A DNA stretch of 33,841 bases from Burkholderiaceae bacterium (lineage in GTDB: Bacteria; Pseudomonadota; Gammaproteobacteria; Burkholderiales; Burkholderiaceae_C): assembly GCA_016790175.1 (NCBI GenBank), contig JAEUPI010000169.1, forward strand, positions 1-33,841, written 5' to 3'. Positions 1 through 6,707 of the stretch are shown here, piece after piece. The notes beneath the pieces are model-generated. The model saw only the letters and a program-made list of their open reading frames with translations, ran no database searches and was not told the origin of the DNA. The translations under genes were made by a program, and so were the position numbers. Numbering within the stretch: the first letter of the stretch is position 1; the number at the start of each line of letters is the position of its first letter.

Positions 1-90
1 GGTGAGGTCGATGTCGTGCAGCGCGTGAAAGTCGCCCTTGCGGGTTTCGAACACCATCTCGGCGTGCTGGACTTCAATGAACGCAGTCAT
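1..90 (-). CDS. ABC transporter ATP-binding protein, nitrate type (N-terminus only)
   Basis: Thirty codons remain before the window edge, beginning MTAFIEVQHAEMVFETRKG, with the usual opening beta strands of an ABC ATPase; Walker A would lie outside the window. The ATG is preceded by GAGGGA at 6 nt spacing. It lies 10 bp downstream of the permease stop in the same direction, so it is the third gene of the transporter operon and should energise uptake of nitrate or a related anion from the cytoplasmic face. Whether it is the NrtC-like fused form or the short NrtD-like form cannot be told from this fragment. Confidence 0.8.
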   Translation of the reverse strand, partial: MTAFIEVQHAEMVFETRKGDFHALHDIDLT

Positions 91-100
91 GACAGATCCC

Positions 101-1030
101 TCAGTCGTCGAACGAGAAGCGGCGGGCGATCGCCATCAGCATCTGCTCGAGCAGCAGCCCGACGACGCCGATGACGAAGATCGCGATCAGGATGTGCTGG
201 ACGTTGAGGTTGTTCCACTCGTCCCACACCCAGAAGCCGATGCCGACGCCACCGGTGAGCATCTCGGCGGCCACGATCACCAGCCAGGCCGTGCCCACGG
301 ACAGGCGCACGCCGGTGAGCATGTAGGGCAGCACGGCGGGGAACAGGATGCGCGTGATGACCTTCCACTCGCTGAGGTTCAGCACCCGCGCAACGTTGAG
401 GTAATCCACCGGCACGCGCTGCACGCCGACCGCGGTGTTGATGATCATCGGCCAGATGCTGCAGATGAAGATGGTCCAGATCGCCGCCGGATTGGCCGCC
501 TTGAACACCAGCAGGCCGATCGGCAGCCAGGCCAGCGGCGACACCGGCCGCAGCAGGCTCACCAGCGGCGAGACCATGCGGCTCAGGAACTCGAAGCGGC
601 CGAGCAGGAAGCCGAGCGGTATGCCCACCAGCGCCGCGAGCCCGAAGCCAAGGCCCACGCGCTGCAGCGAGCTCAGGATGTTCCAGCCGATGCCCTGATC
701 GTTCGGCCCCTTGCGGTAGAACGGGTCGGCGAACAGCCTGACGGCGGCATCGAAGGTCTGAGCGGGGCTGGGAAAACTTCCGCCCTTGAGCGTGAGCAGA
801 TGCCACACGCCCACCAGCAGCGCGAGGCCGATCAGCGGCGGCAGCACCCGCAGCCACAGGCCACGCCAGTCGAACGGGATGCGCTCGCGCGGTGGCGCCT
901 TCGGGGTCGCCTTCAGCGTCGTTTCGGCGGCCGCGGCATGCGCCGGCACGGCGGCGGCGCGCGCCGAGGCCGGCTTCGCCGGCCCCGAGGGCGCGGTGTC
1001 GAGCGGTGAATGGAACACGGCTGAGACCAT
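101..1030 (-). CDS. nrtB: Nitrate-type ABC transporter permease (NrtB)
   Basis: A 309-residue inner-membrane permease of the NrtB/SsuC/TauC type. A proline/alanine-rich cytoplasmic N-terminus (about 75 residues) is followed by several hydrophobic spans and the cytoplasmic EAA-type loop (EWKVITRILFPAVLPYMLTG) that contacts the ATPase. The ATG follows GGGAG at 7 nt. The gene sits 21 bp after nrtA and 10 bp before the ATPase gene, an nrtA-B-C order. Nitrate specificity is inferred from the NrtA-like partner and the ANTAR regulator next door; taurine, sulfonate or cyanate transporters share this fold, so the substrate is likely rather than proven. Confidence 0.9.
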   Translation of the reverse strand: MVSAVFHSPLDTAPSGPAKPASARAAAVPAHAAAAETTLKATPKAPPRERIPFDWRGLWLRVLPPLIGLALLVGVWHLLTLKGGSFPSPAQTFDAAVRLFADPFYRKGPNDQGIGWNILSSLQRVGLGFGLAALVGIPLGFLLGRFEFLSRMVSPLVSLLRPVSPLAWLPIGLLVFKAANPAAIWTIFICSIWPMIINTAVGVQRVPVDYLNVARVLNLSEWKVITRILFPAVLPYMLTGVRLSVGTAWLVIVAAEMLTGGVGIGFWVWDEWNNLNVQHILIAIFVIGVVGLLLEQMLMAIARRFSFDD

Positions 1031-1051
1031 CGTGGTTCTCCCTGGGATTCG

Positions 1052-2302
1052 TCAGGCCATCGACGCGGCGCGGACCTTGAAGCCATCGGCGTACTTCGCC
1101 GGCTCCTTGCCGTCCCAGACCACGCCGTCGACGAGCTTGCTCGCACGCATCGGGTCCTTCGGCACGCTGACCTTGGCCGCGGCGGCGCCCTGCTTGTAGA
1201 GCTCGATCTGGTTGATCTGCCGGGCCACGGCCAGGTAGTCGGGGTGATCCTTCAGCAGGCCCCAGCGCTTGTGCTGCGTGAGGAACCACATGCCGTCGCT
1301 CAGGTACGGAAAGTTCACCGCGCCGTCGGCGAAGAACTTCATGTGGTTGGGGTCGTCCCAGGTCTTGCCCAGGCCGTTCTGGTAGCGACCGAGGATGCGC
1401 TGGTTGATCGCATCGACGGATGTGTTGACGTAGGCCTTGTCGGCCACGGTCTCGGCCATCTTGTTCTTGTTCTGCAGCCCGGCGTCGATCCAGCGTCCGG
1501 CCTCGAGCACGGCGGCGATCACCGCACGACAGGTGTTGGGATATTTCTTCGCGAACTCCGCCGTGGTACCCAGCGCCTTTTCCGGATGGTCCTTCCAGAC
1601 CTCCTGCGTCGTCGTCGCGGTGATGCCGATGCCGTCGATGATCGCGCGGTGGTTCCACGGCTCGCCGACGCAGAAGCCGTCCATGTTGCCGACGCGCATG
1701 TTGGCCACCATCTGCGGCGGCGGCACGGTGATGACCTTGGCGTCCTTCATCGGGTTGATGCCCGATGCGGCGAGCCAGTAGTACAGCCACATCGCGTGCG
1801 TGCCGGTCGGGAAGGTCTGCGCGAACGTGTACTCGCGCTTGTCGGTGCTCATCAGCCTGGCCAGGCTCGCGCCGTCGACGGCTCCCTTGTCGGCGAGCTT
1901 CTTGCTCAGCGTGATCGCCTGACCGTTGTGGTTCAGGTTCATCAGCAGGGCCATGTCCTTCTTCGGACCGCCCACGCCCAGGTGCACACCGTAGACCAGA
2001 CCCCACAGCACATGCGCCATGTCGAGCTCGCCGTTGACGAGCTTGTCGCGCACGCCGGCCCAGCTGGCCTCCTTGGTCGGCACGATCTTCACGCCGTACT
2101 TCTTGTCGAAGCCGAGCGCGCTGGCCATCACCACGCTGGCGCAGTCGGTGAGCGGGATGAAGCCGATCCTCACCTCCTCCTTCTCGGGCTTGTCGCTGCC
2201 CTGGGCCCAGGCCTGCAGGCCCAGCAAGCTGCTGCCGGCCAGGGCGCCGGCCTGGCGCATGAACCGGCGGCGTGCGGTGGGCTTGGGTTCGACTGTCTTC
2301 AT
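1052..2302 (-). CDS. nrtA: Nitrate ABC transporter substrate-binding protein (NrtA)
   Basis: A 416-residue periplasmic binding protein of the NrtA/CmpA family. The N-terminus has consecutive arginines (RRRFMRQ) followed by a hydrophobic stretch ending LGLQAWAQ, which looks like a twin-arginine export signal with cleavage after AWA. Family-typical segments include IGFIPLTDCASVVMASALGF near the start of the mature protein, and FPTGTHAMWLYYWLAASGI and VGNMDGFCVGEPWNHRAI in the middle. The start at 2302 is preferred over an upstream in-frame ATG at 2341 because GGAG lies 8 nt before it and the extra 13 residues would lengthen the signal peptide oddly. It is first in the operon and is preceded by a structured leader and a sigma-54 promoter, so nitrogen control is expected. 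Confidence 0.92.
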   Translation of the reverse strand: MKTVEPKPTARRRFMRQAGALAGSSLLGLQAWAQGSDKPEKEEVRIGFIPLTDCASVVMASALGFDKKYGVKIVPTKEASWAGVRDKLVNGELDMAHVLWGLVYGVHLGVGGPKKDMALLMNLNHNGQAITLSKKLADKGAVDGASLARLMSTDKREYTFAQTFPTGTHAMWLYYWLAASGINPMKDAKVITVPPPQMVANMRVGNMDGFCVGEPWNHRAIIDGIGITATTTQEVWKDHPEKALGTTAEFAKKYPNTCRAVIAAVLEAGRWIDAGLQNKNKMAETVADKAYVNTSVDAINQRILGRYQNGLGKTWDDPNHMKFFADGAVNFPYLSDGMWFLTQHKRWGLLKDHPDYLAVARQINQIELYKQGAAAAKVSVPKDPMRASKLVDGVVWDGKEPAKYADGFKVRAASMA

Positions 2303-2496
2303 GGCGGCTGCTCCAATGCTGTCGCGCGGCCATGTGCGCATGGCCGATGCGGATCGAGGGTTGGGGTCACGAGCGGACGGAGGCGCCTGCGGTCTTGTCG
2401 CCAGGCGGTGGGCCGTGTCTCACGCCTTCGTTCGCCACGAAGGCGCAGCCCGGGATTGGCAGCCTCACTGCGACGGATGCGTCGTTGCACCGTCGA
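2303..2496 (-). promoter_or_regulatory. Structured 5' leader of the nrtABC operon, candidate ANTAR target
   Basis: About 195 nt separate the predicted sigma-54 start point from the nrtA ATG. The leader holds three inverted repeats: CGACG/CGTCG (2471-2475/2480-2484, 4-nt loop), CGCCTTCG/CGAAGGCG (2423-2430/2438-2445, 7-nt loop) and CGCCTGCG/CGC-AGGCG (2384-2391/2399-2407, one bulged C, 7-nt loop). ANTAR proteins act on leader RNAs with paired hairpins that compete with a terminator, and an ANTAR gene lies directly opposite. The loops do not show the textbook hexaloop with A at position 1 and G at position 4, and no U-tract terminator is visible, so the mechanism is inference. Confidence 0.45.
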
Positions 2497-2505
2497 CAGC
2501 AATCT

Positions 2506-2521
2506 TGCAAGGGTCGTGCCA
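2506..2521 (-). promoter_or_regulatory. Sigma-54 (RpoN) promoter of nrtABC
   Basis: Read on the minus strand the sequence is TGGCACGACCCTTGCA. This matches the sigma-54 consensus TGGCACG-N4-TTGCA at every specified position, with GG at -24 and GC at -12 correctly spaced. The predicted start point is near 2496. It faces nrtA, fitting NtrC-dependent nitrogen regulation of nitrate uptake. An NtrC site was not identified in the 43 bp upstream, which run straight into the divergent regulator gene. Confidence 0.88.
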
Positions 2522-2564
2522 GCCTGCGCCTGCGCTGGCCCGTGCCGTGCATGCATCGCGGTGG

Positions 2565-3845
2565 ATGACACCGAATCCACCGCAACGACTGCTCGTCGCC
2601 GCCGACGATCCGGCGGCGCGCGCGCAGCTCGCGGACGATGTCGTCGATGCGGGCTTCGAAGTTGCGGCAACGAGCGCATGCCACAACTTGGTGCAGGCGA
2701 TCCCCCAATTGGCGCCAGACGGCGTGTTGGTGCGGGTCGACGAGGCCGATGCCGCGCTGCTCGACAAGCTGGAAGACTGGTTGGCCACGGCGCCCTGTCC
2801 GATCGCGGTCTTTATCGAGCGCAGCGATCCGGCGCTCACGCAACGTGCCGTGGCCATCGGCACCCATGCCTGGGTCGTGGCTGGTTACGCGCCGCAGCGG
2901 CTGGGCGACGTGATGCGTGTGGCCGGCATGCGCTGGCAGCGCGAGGCCGCGTGGCGCGCGCGGATCGACGATGCGCAGCGTGAACTCGACGACCGCAAAT
3001 GGATCGAGCGGGCCAAGGGCGTGCTGATGGCCGCACGCGAGGTCGACGAAGGCGAGGCCTACCGTGTACTGCGCAGCGCCGCGATGCGGCGCCAGACGCG
3101 GCTGGGCCAGGTGTCGCGCAACGTGATCGACGCGTCGAACTGGGCCGAGGCCGTCAACCGCGCCGGGCAGCTGCGCATGCTGTCGCAGCGCCTCGTGCGT
3201 GTGTTCGCTCAGCGCCTGGTCAAGGTCGGTGTGCGGCGCGCGGCCGAATTGCAGGAACAGTCGGCGCAGCGCGCGCGCGAGAACATCGCTCGACTCGAGC
3301 AGCTCGTGCCGGAGTCGCTGCGGCAGCCGGCGCTGAGCGCGACGGCCGACGCCTGGGGGGCTCTGCAGGCCGTGGTCGAGGGCCGGCTGTCGGCTGAGAC
3401 GGTCGCGCACGCCGATCGCTGCGGCGAGACCTTGCTGCAGGCGGCCGAGCAGTTGACCCGTGCGCTCGAGCTGGCGAGCGGACGCCGCGCACTGCACATC
3501 GTGAATCTCTCGGGCCGTCAGCGCATGCTGGCCCAGCGCGTGGCCAAGGAAGCGCTGCTTGCCGCTGCCCTGCCGTCACCCACCTCTCCCGAGCCGCTGT
3601 CGGCGGCGTTGCGCGAATTCGAGGCCGCACTGGCGGTGCTCGACACGGCGCCGCTCGGCTCCGAGGAGATACGGCGCGACCTGACCGCGGCACGCGACGC
3701 CTGGCTGCGCATGCTGCGCAGCGAACGCGCGGCCGACGACGCCACGGCGCTTGCCGACTGCGCCGCCGCGAGCGACGTGCTGGTGGAGATCTTCGATCGC
3801 CTGACCGAGCAGTACCAGACCAGCCTGGAGGCGCTGGTCGGTTGA
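2565..3845 (+). CDS. ANTAR antiterminator with pseudo-receiver and two P-box (NIT/PilJ-like) nitrate-sensor motifs
   Basis: A 426-residue soluble protein. Residues 8-120 resemble the receiver of NasT; DD at 14-15 survives, but the phosphoacceptor position (in GVLVRVDEAD) and the conserved Thr are replaced, so it is a pseudo-receiver. Residues about 135-190 are an ANTAR RNA-binding domain (RKWIERAKGVLM, then EAYRVLRSAAMRR). The helical C-terminal half carries two copies of a P-box-like motif, NRAGQLRMLSQRL (198-210) and NLSGRQRMLAQRV (314-326), which in NarX and PilJ-type domains belongs to the nitrate-binding sensor. I infer a nitrate-responsive transcription antiterminator of the divergent nrtABC operon. 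NasR of Klebsiella has sensor then ANTAR; here the order is reversed and a pseudo-receiver is added. The ATG was chosen because the receiver fold starts at once; its ribosome site is weak. Confidence 0.85.
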   Translation: MTPNPPQRLLVAADDPAARAQLADDVVDAGFEVAATSACHNLVQAIPQLAPDGVLVRVDEADAALLDKLEDWLATAPCPIAVFIERSDPALTQRAVAIGTHAWVVAGYAPQRLGDVMRVAGMRWQREAAWRARIDDAQRELDDRKWIERAKGVLMAAREVDEGEAYRVLRSAAMRRQTRLGQVSRNVIDASNWAEAVNRAGQLRMLSQRLVRVFAQRLVKVGVRRAAELQEQSAQRARENIARLEQLVPESLRQPALSATADAWGALQAVVEGRLSAETVAHADRCGETLLQAAEQLTRALELASGRRALHIVNLSGRQRMLAQRVAKEALLAAALPSPTSPEPLSAALREFEAALAVLDTAPLGSEEIRRDLTAARDAWLRMLRSERAADDATALADCAAASDVLVEIFDRLTEQYQTSLEALVG

Positions 3846-3852
3846 TCCCGCA

Positions 3853-4563
3853 TCAGAGCGTCAGCTTGCCGGCGAACACCACCGGCCCGGTCGGCGCGCC
3901 GGTGGGCGAGCCGCCGGGCGGCTCGACGCTGACCGCCAGTGCCGACGTCGCCCGCGCATCGAGCACGTCGCGCGGCAGTCGCTGTCGCGGAATCACCGTG
4001 ACGCCGCTGCCGGAGACCAGGCCCAGCGATCGCGGCGCGCCCTGCTGCGGTACCGCCCACAGCTCGAGCACCCGTCCGGCCTCCAGGGCCACCGGCGCGA
4101 GCGGCCGCGTGACGAGGCTGCGGCCATCGGCATTGAAGCTGGCCACGAAACTCGCCGCCGCCTGGGGCGTGCCGGGGCTGCCCTGCAGCACGATCACGAT
4201 CGGTGGCGCCTGTTCGCCCGGCAACACGAGCAGCGCGGTCAATGCCAACGCGGTAGCCGTGCTCAGGCCGGACAGCGCACGCCACAGCCCGAGCCGCTGC
4301 CACCACGATGACGCGGACATGCTGTCCGCCGCAGCCGGCCACAGGCGCCGCTCGATGCCGCTCCACACATGCGCCGGCGGCGGCTCGGGTGCGAGCGCGA
4401 TCGTCAACGGCGCGAGGCGCGCCTGCCAGCCGTTCACCGCTTCGCGCAAGGTGCCATGCGCCGGCAGCAGTGACTCGAAGCGCCGGCGCGCGCGGCCGCG
4501 CAGCGTGCCGGTCACATAGGCGGCGGCCAGCGCGTCGGCGCGTGCGGGGCGGGCGTAGTCCAT
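3853..4563 (-). CDS. Anti-sigma factor, RskA-like
   Basis: A 236-residue single-pass membrane protein. Residues 1-55 form a cytoplasmic sigma-binding segment (LAAAYVTGTLRGRARRRFE), about 92-115 a membrane helix, and the rest a periplasmic anti-sigma-K/RskA-type domain (RVLELWAVPQQGAPRSLGLV). No HxxxCxxC zinc motif is present. The gene begins 6 bp after the ECF sigma factor stop in the same direction, the standard arrangement for an anti-sigma factor controlling its own sigma factor by regulated intramembrane proteolysis. The signal sensed cannot be read from the sequence. It converges tail to tail with the ANTAR gene, 7 bp apart. Confidence 0.85.
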   Translation of the reverse strand: MDYARPARADALAAAYVTGTLRGRARRRFESLLPAHGTLREAVNGWQARLAPLTIALAPEPPPAHVWSGIERRLWPAAADSMSASSWWQRLGLWRALSGLSTATALALTALLVLPGEQAPPIVIVLQGSPGTPQAAASFVASFNADGRSLVTRPLAPVALEAGRVLELWAVPQQGAPRSLGLVSGSGVTVIPRQRLPRDVLDARATSALAVSVEPPGGSPTGAPTGPVVFAGKLTL

Positions 4564-4569
4564 GGCCGA

Positions 4570-5313
4570 TCAGCCCTGCGATGACGCACCGAAAGCCGCG
4601 TCGCGGCTGGTGGCAGCGAGAGCCGCGTCGCGGCTCGTGGCCCCGAGCACCGTGTCGCGACGCGCGGCGCGGTCCAGGCAGTCCTTCAGCGACTGCAGCG
4701 CACGCCGCACCCAGCTCTTCACCGTGCCCAGCGGCTGGCACAGGTGCTCGGCCACTTCGGCATGCGACAGCCCGTCGAAGAACGCGAGCGCGAGACTCTG
4801 ACGCTGCGCCGGCGCCAGACCCTGCAGGCAGGGCTGCAGCGCACGCGCTTCGCTGGCGCGCTCGAGCAGCTCCGCGGGGCCGGGCGATTCGTCGGCGAGC
4901 TGTTCGTCCAGGCGCGGCCGATCGTCGTCGTCATCGTCGTCGCCGTGCACGCTCTGCAGCCGCGGCTGCGCCCGCGCGCGGCGCAGGCTGTCGATCGCGC
5001 GGTTGCGCGCGATGCTGGTCAGCCAGGTCATCGGCTGCGATTGCGCGGCATCGAAGCTGCCGGCGGCGCGCCAGACATTGACATAGATCTCCTGCAGCAG
5101 GTCCTCTGCGAGTGCGCGGTCGCGCTGGACGCGCAGCACCACGGCAAACAGATGCGAGCTGGTGTCGTCGTACAGCTGCCTGAACGCCGCGCGGTCGCCG
5201 AGCGCGCAGCGCGCGATCAGCGGCGCGAGCTCGTGACTGCGCGCCGTCCAGGCGCTGCGCAGTGTCGGTGCGCTGCGCGGTGCCGATGCGCTGCGCGGTC
5301 CCGCGGCGTTCAT
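4570..5313 (-). CDS. ECF RNA polymerase sigma factor
   Basis: A 247-residue sigma-70 family ECF factor. Region 2 spans about 46-115 (AEDLLQEIYVNVWRAAGSFD, MTWLTSIARNRAIDSLRR) and region 4 about 162-215 (FFDGLSHAEVAEHL, LGTVKSWVRRALQSLK). It is longer than the usual 180-200 residues because of three additions: an N-terminal Ala/Arg/Ser tail built on 18-bp repeats, a run of seven Asp (125-131) in the linker, and a C-terminal tail of three 9-residue repeats (DTVLGATSR and variants). The ATG has GGAGG at 7 nt. It should partner the RskA-like protein encoded immediately downstream. The regulon is unknown. Confidence 0.93.
   Translation of the reverse strand: MNAAGPRSASAPRSAPTLRSAWTARSHELAPLIARCALGDRAAFRQLYDDTSSHLFAVVLRVQRDRALAEDLLQEIYVNVWRAAGSFDAAQSQPMTWLTSIARNRAIDSLRRARAQPRLQSVHGDDDDDDDRPRLDEQLADESPGPAELLERASEARALQPCLQGLAPAQRQSLALAFFDGLSHAEVAEHLCQPLGTVKSWVRRALQSLKDCLDRAARRDTVLGATSRDAALAATSRDAAFGASSQG
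4595..4665. repeat. 27-bp in-frame tandem repeat, C-terminus of the ECF sigma factor gene
   Basis: Three units start near 4595, 4622 and 4649 with core GCCGCGTCGCGGCT, the third diverged. On the minus strand they encode DTVLGATSR, DAALAATSR and DAAFGASSQ. The period of 27 bp keeps the frame, so unit number could change by slippage without breaking the protein. Confidence 0.85.
4922..4942. repeat. GTC trinucleotide run coding for poly-Asp
   Basis: Seven trinucleotides (GTC with one ATC) encode seven consecutive aspartates on the minus strand, in the linker between sigma regions 2 and 4. Confidence 0.8.
5252..5302. repeat. 18-bp tandem repeat, N-terminus of the ECF sigma factor gene
   Basis: Units beginning GCGCTGCGC start at 5252, 5270 and 5288, giving a 6-residue periodicity (Arg-Ser-Ala every six residues) in the N-terminal tail of the sigma factor. 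The third unit is partial. Confidence 0.75.
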
Positions 5314-5338
5314 CGCCAGCCTCCGCGATGCGGCTGCC

Positions 5339-5351
5339 TACAATGCCCGCC
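5339..5351 (+). promoter_or_regulatory. -10 box and leaderless start of purU
   Basis: TACAAT at 5339-5344 lies only 7 nt before the ATG at 5352, and no Shine-Dalgarno sequence precedes that ATG. A transcript from this box would begin at or next to the start codon. A -35 box is not evident. Confidence 0.5.
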
Positions 5352-6236
5352 ATGCCCGGCAACCACGAATACGTGCTCACGCTGTCGTGTGCCGACACGC
5401 CCGGCATCGTGCACGCGGTGTCGGGGCTGCTGTTCCAGGCCGGCTGCAACATCATCGATTCGCAGCAGTTCGGCGATGTCGACGGCGACGATGCGACCGG
5501 CCTGTTCTTCATGCGCGTGCACTTCCGTGCGCCCGAGCAGTTGGCCGACGTGGCGACGCTGGAGCGCCTGTTCGGCCATGCGAAGCAGCAGCACCGCATG
5601 ACGCTCGACTTTCACCCGCTGGCCGCGCGCGCGCGGCTGCTGCTGATGGTGAGTCAGCACGGCCATTGCCTGAACGACCTGCTGTACCGCTGGGCGAGTG
5701 GTCAGCTGGCGGTGGACATCGCCGGCGTGGTATCGAACCACGACACGCACCGCGGCATGGCCGAGAGCCATCGCGTGCCGTTCCATCATTTGCCGCTGCC
5801 GCCGGGCAGCGGTGCCGAGGCCAAACGGGCGCAGGAGGCGCAGGTGGCCGCGCTGATCGAGCGCGAACGCGTGAGTCTGGTGGTGCTGGCGCGCTACATG
5901 CAGATCCTCTCCGGCGAGTTCTGCGCGCGGCTGGCCGGCCGGGCAATCAACATCCACCACAGCTTCCTGCCGAGCTTCAAGGGCGCGCGCCCGTATGCGC
6001 AGGCGCATGCGCGCGGCGTCAAGCTGATCGGCGCGACGGCGCACTATGTGACGGCCGATCTCGACGAGGGCCCGATCATCGAGCAGGACGTGGCGCGCGT
6101 GGACCACAGCGTCTCGGCCGACGAGATGGCTGCCGCCGGCCGCGACGTGGAATGCCTGGTGCTGGCCCGCGCGGTGCGCTGGCACACCGAACACCGCGTG
6201 CTGCTTAACGGCCACAAGACGGTGGTCTTTCGCTGA
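5352..6236 (+). CDS. purU: Formyltetrahydrofolate deformylase (PurU)
   Basis: A 294-residue cytoplasmic enzyme that hydrolyses 10-formyltetrahydrofolate to formate and tetrahydrofolate, balancing one-carbon pools. Residues 5-85 form an ACT regulatory domain (VLTLSCADTPGIVHAVSG). The rest is a formyltransferase-type domain with the catalytic Asn/His in NIHHSFLPSFKGARPYAQAH (N200, H202) and the catalytic Asp in VTADLDEGPII (about D238). Length fits the family (about 280-290). The ATG at 5352 is preferred to in-frame ATGs at 5328 and 5343 because the ACT domain follows directly and the -10 box overlaps the 5343 ATG. It is divergent from the sigma factor gene, 38 bp away. Confidence 0.95.
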   Translation: MPGNHEYVLTLSCADTPGIVHAVSGLLFQAGCNIIDSQQFGDVDGDDATGLFFMRVHFRAPEQLADVATLERLFGHAKQQHRMTLDFHPLAARARLLLMVSQHGHCLNDLLYRWASGQLAVDIAGVVSNHDTHRGMAESHRVPFHHLPLPPGSGAEAKRAQEAQVAALIERERVSLVVLARYMQILSGEFCARLAGRAINIHHSFLPSFKGARPYAQAHARGVKLIGATAHYVTADLDEGPIIEQDVARVDHSVSADEMAAAGRDVECLVLARAVRWHTEHRVLLNGHKTVVFR

Positions 6237-6257
6237 GGGGCCTTGTCGCTGCCATTC

Positions 6258-6707
6258 ATGGTTGCCCCACCCCCCAAGACGGCCCACCTGCTCGCCTCGC
6301 CCGACGACGTGGAGGCGCAGTTCTACGAGGCGCTGCGCGAGGCCGACCTCGACAAGCTGATGGGCGTGTGGAGCGACGACGACGACATCGTCTGCGTGCA
6401 TCCCGGCGGCCCGCGCGTGGTCGGCGCGCGGGCGATCCGCGCCTCGTTCGAGGCGATCTTCGCGAACGGCGGCATTCCACTGCAGACCGAGAACTGCAAG
6501 CGCGTGCACACCCTGAGCGCGGCGATGCACAACCTGGTCGAGGCGGTGGCCATCGTCTCGGCCGACGGCGTGCAGCGCGCCAGCGTGGTGGCCACCAACG
6601 TCTACGTCAAGACGGCGTTGGGATGGCGCATGGTGTCCCACCATGCGAGCCCGGGCGACGGCCGCGACATGGGCGCGAGCGACGACGCGCAGACCACGCT
6701 TCACTGA
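6258..6707 (+). CDS. NTF2/SnoaL-like fold protein
   Basis: About 149 residues with the alpha+beta barrel pattern of the NTF2-like (ketosteroid isomerase/SnoaL-like) superfamily: SPDDVEAQFYEALREADLDKLMGVW, DIVCVHPGGPRVVGARAIR, then ATNVYVKTALGWRMVSHHAS near the end. A ligand or reaction cannot be assigned; such proteins bind small hydrophobic molecules or act as stress-linked scaffolds. The start is uncertain: GAGGGG sits right before a TTG at 6243 but 17 nt before the ATG at 6258; the ATG gives the more family-like N-terminus. Its stop overlaps the hydrolase ATG (TGATG), implying translational coupling. Confidence 0.8.
   Translation: MVAPPPKTAHLLASPDDVEAQFYEALREADLDKLMGVWSDDDDIVCVHPGGPRVVGARAIRASFEAIFANGGIPLQTENCKRVHTLSAAMHNLVEAVAIVSADGVQRASVVATNVYVKTALGWRMVSHHASPGDGRDMGASDDAQTTLH

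Noticed and set aside
87-2333. A 748-residue minus-strand open frame across nrtB and nrtA
   Set aside because: It is an out-of-frame shadow: Arg/Gly/His-rich with no domain, while the nrtA and nrtB frames carry signal peptide, family motifs and ribosome sites.
2384-2445. Canonical ANTAR two-hexaloop motif in the nrtA leader
   Set aside because: Hairpins exist but the loops do not have A at position 1 and G at position 4, so the canonical motif is not claimed.
4595-5302. Tandem repeats in the sigma gene as a CRISPR-like array
   Set aside because: The units are contiguous, without spacers, and in frame with the coding sequence.
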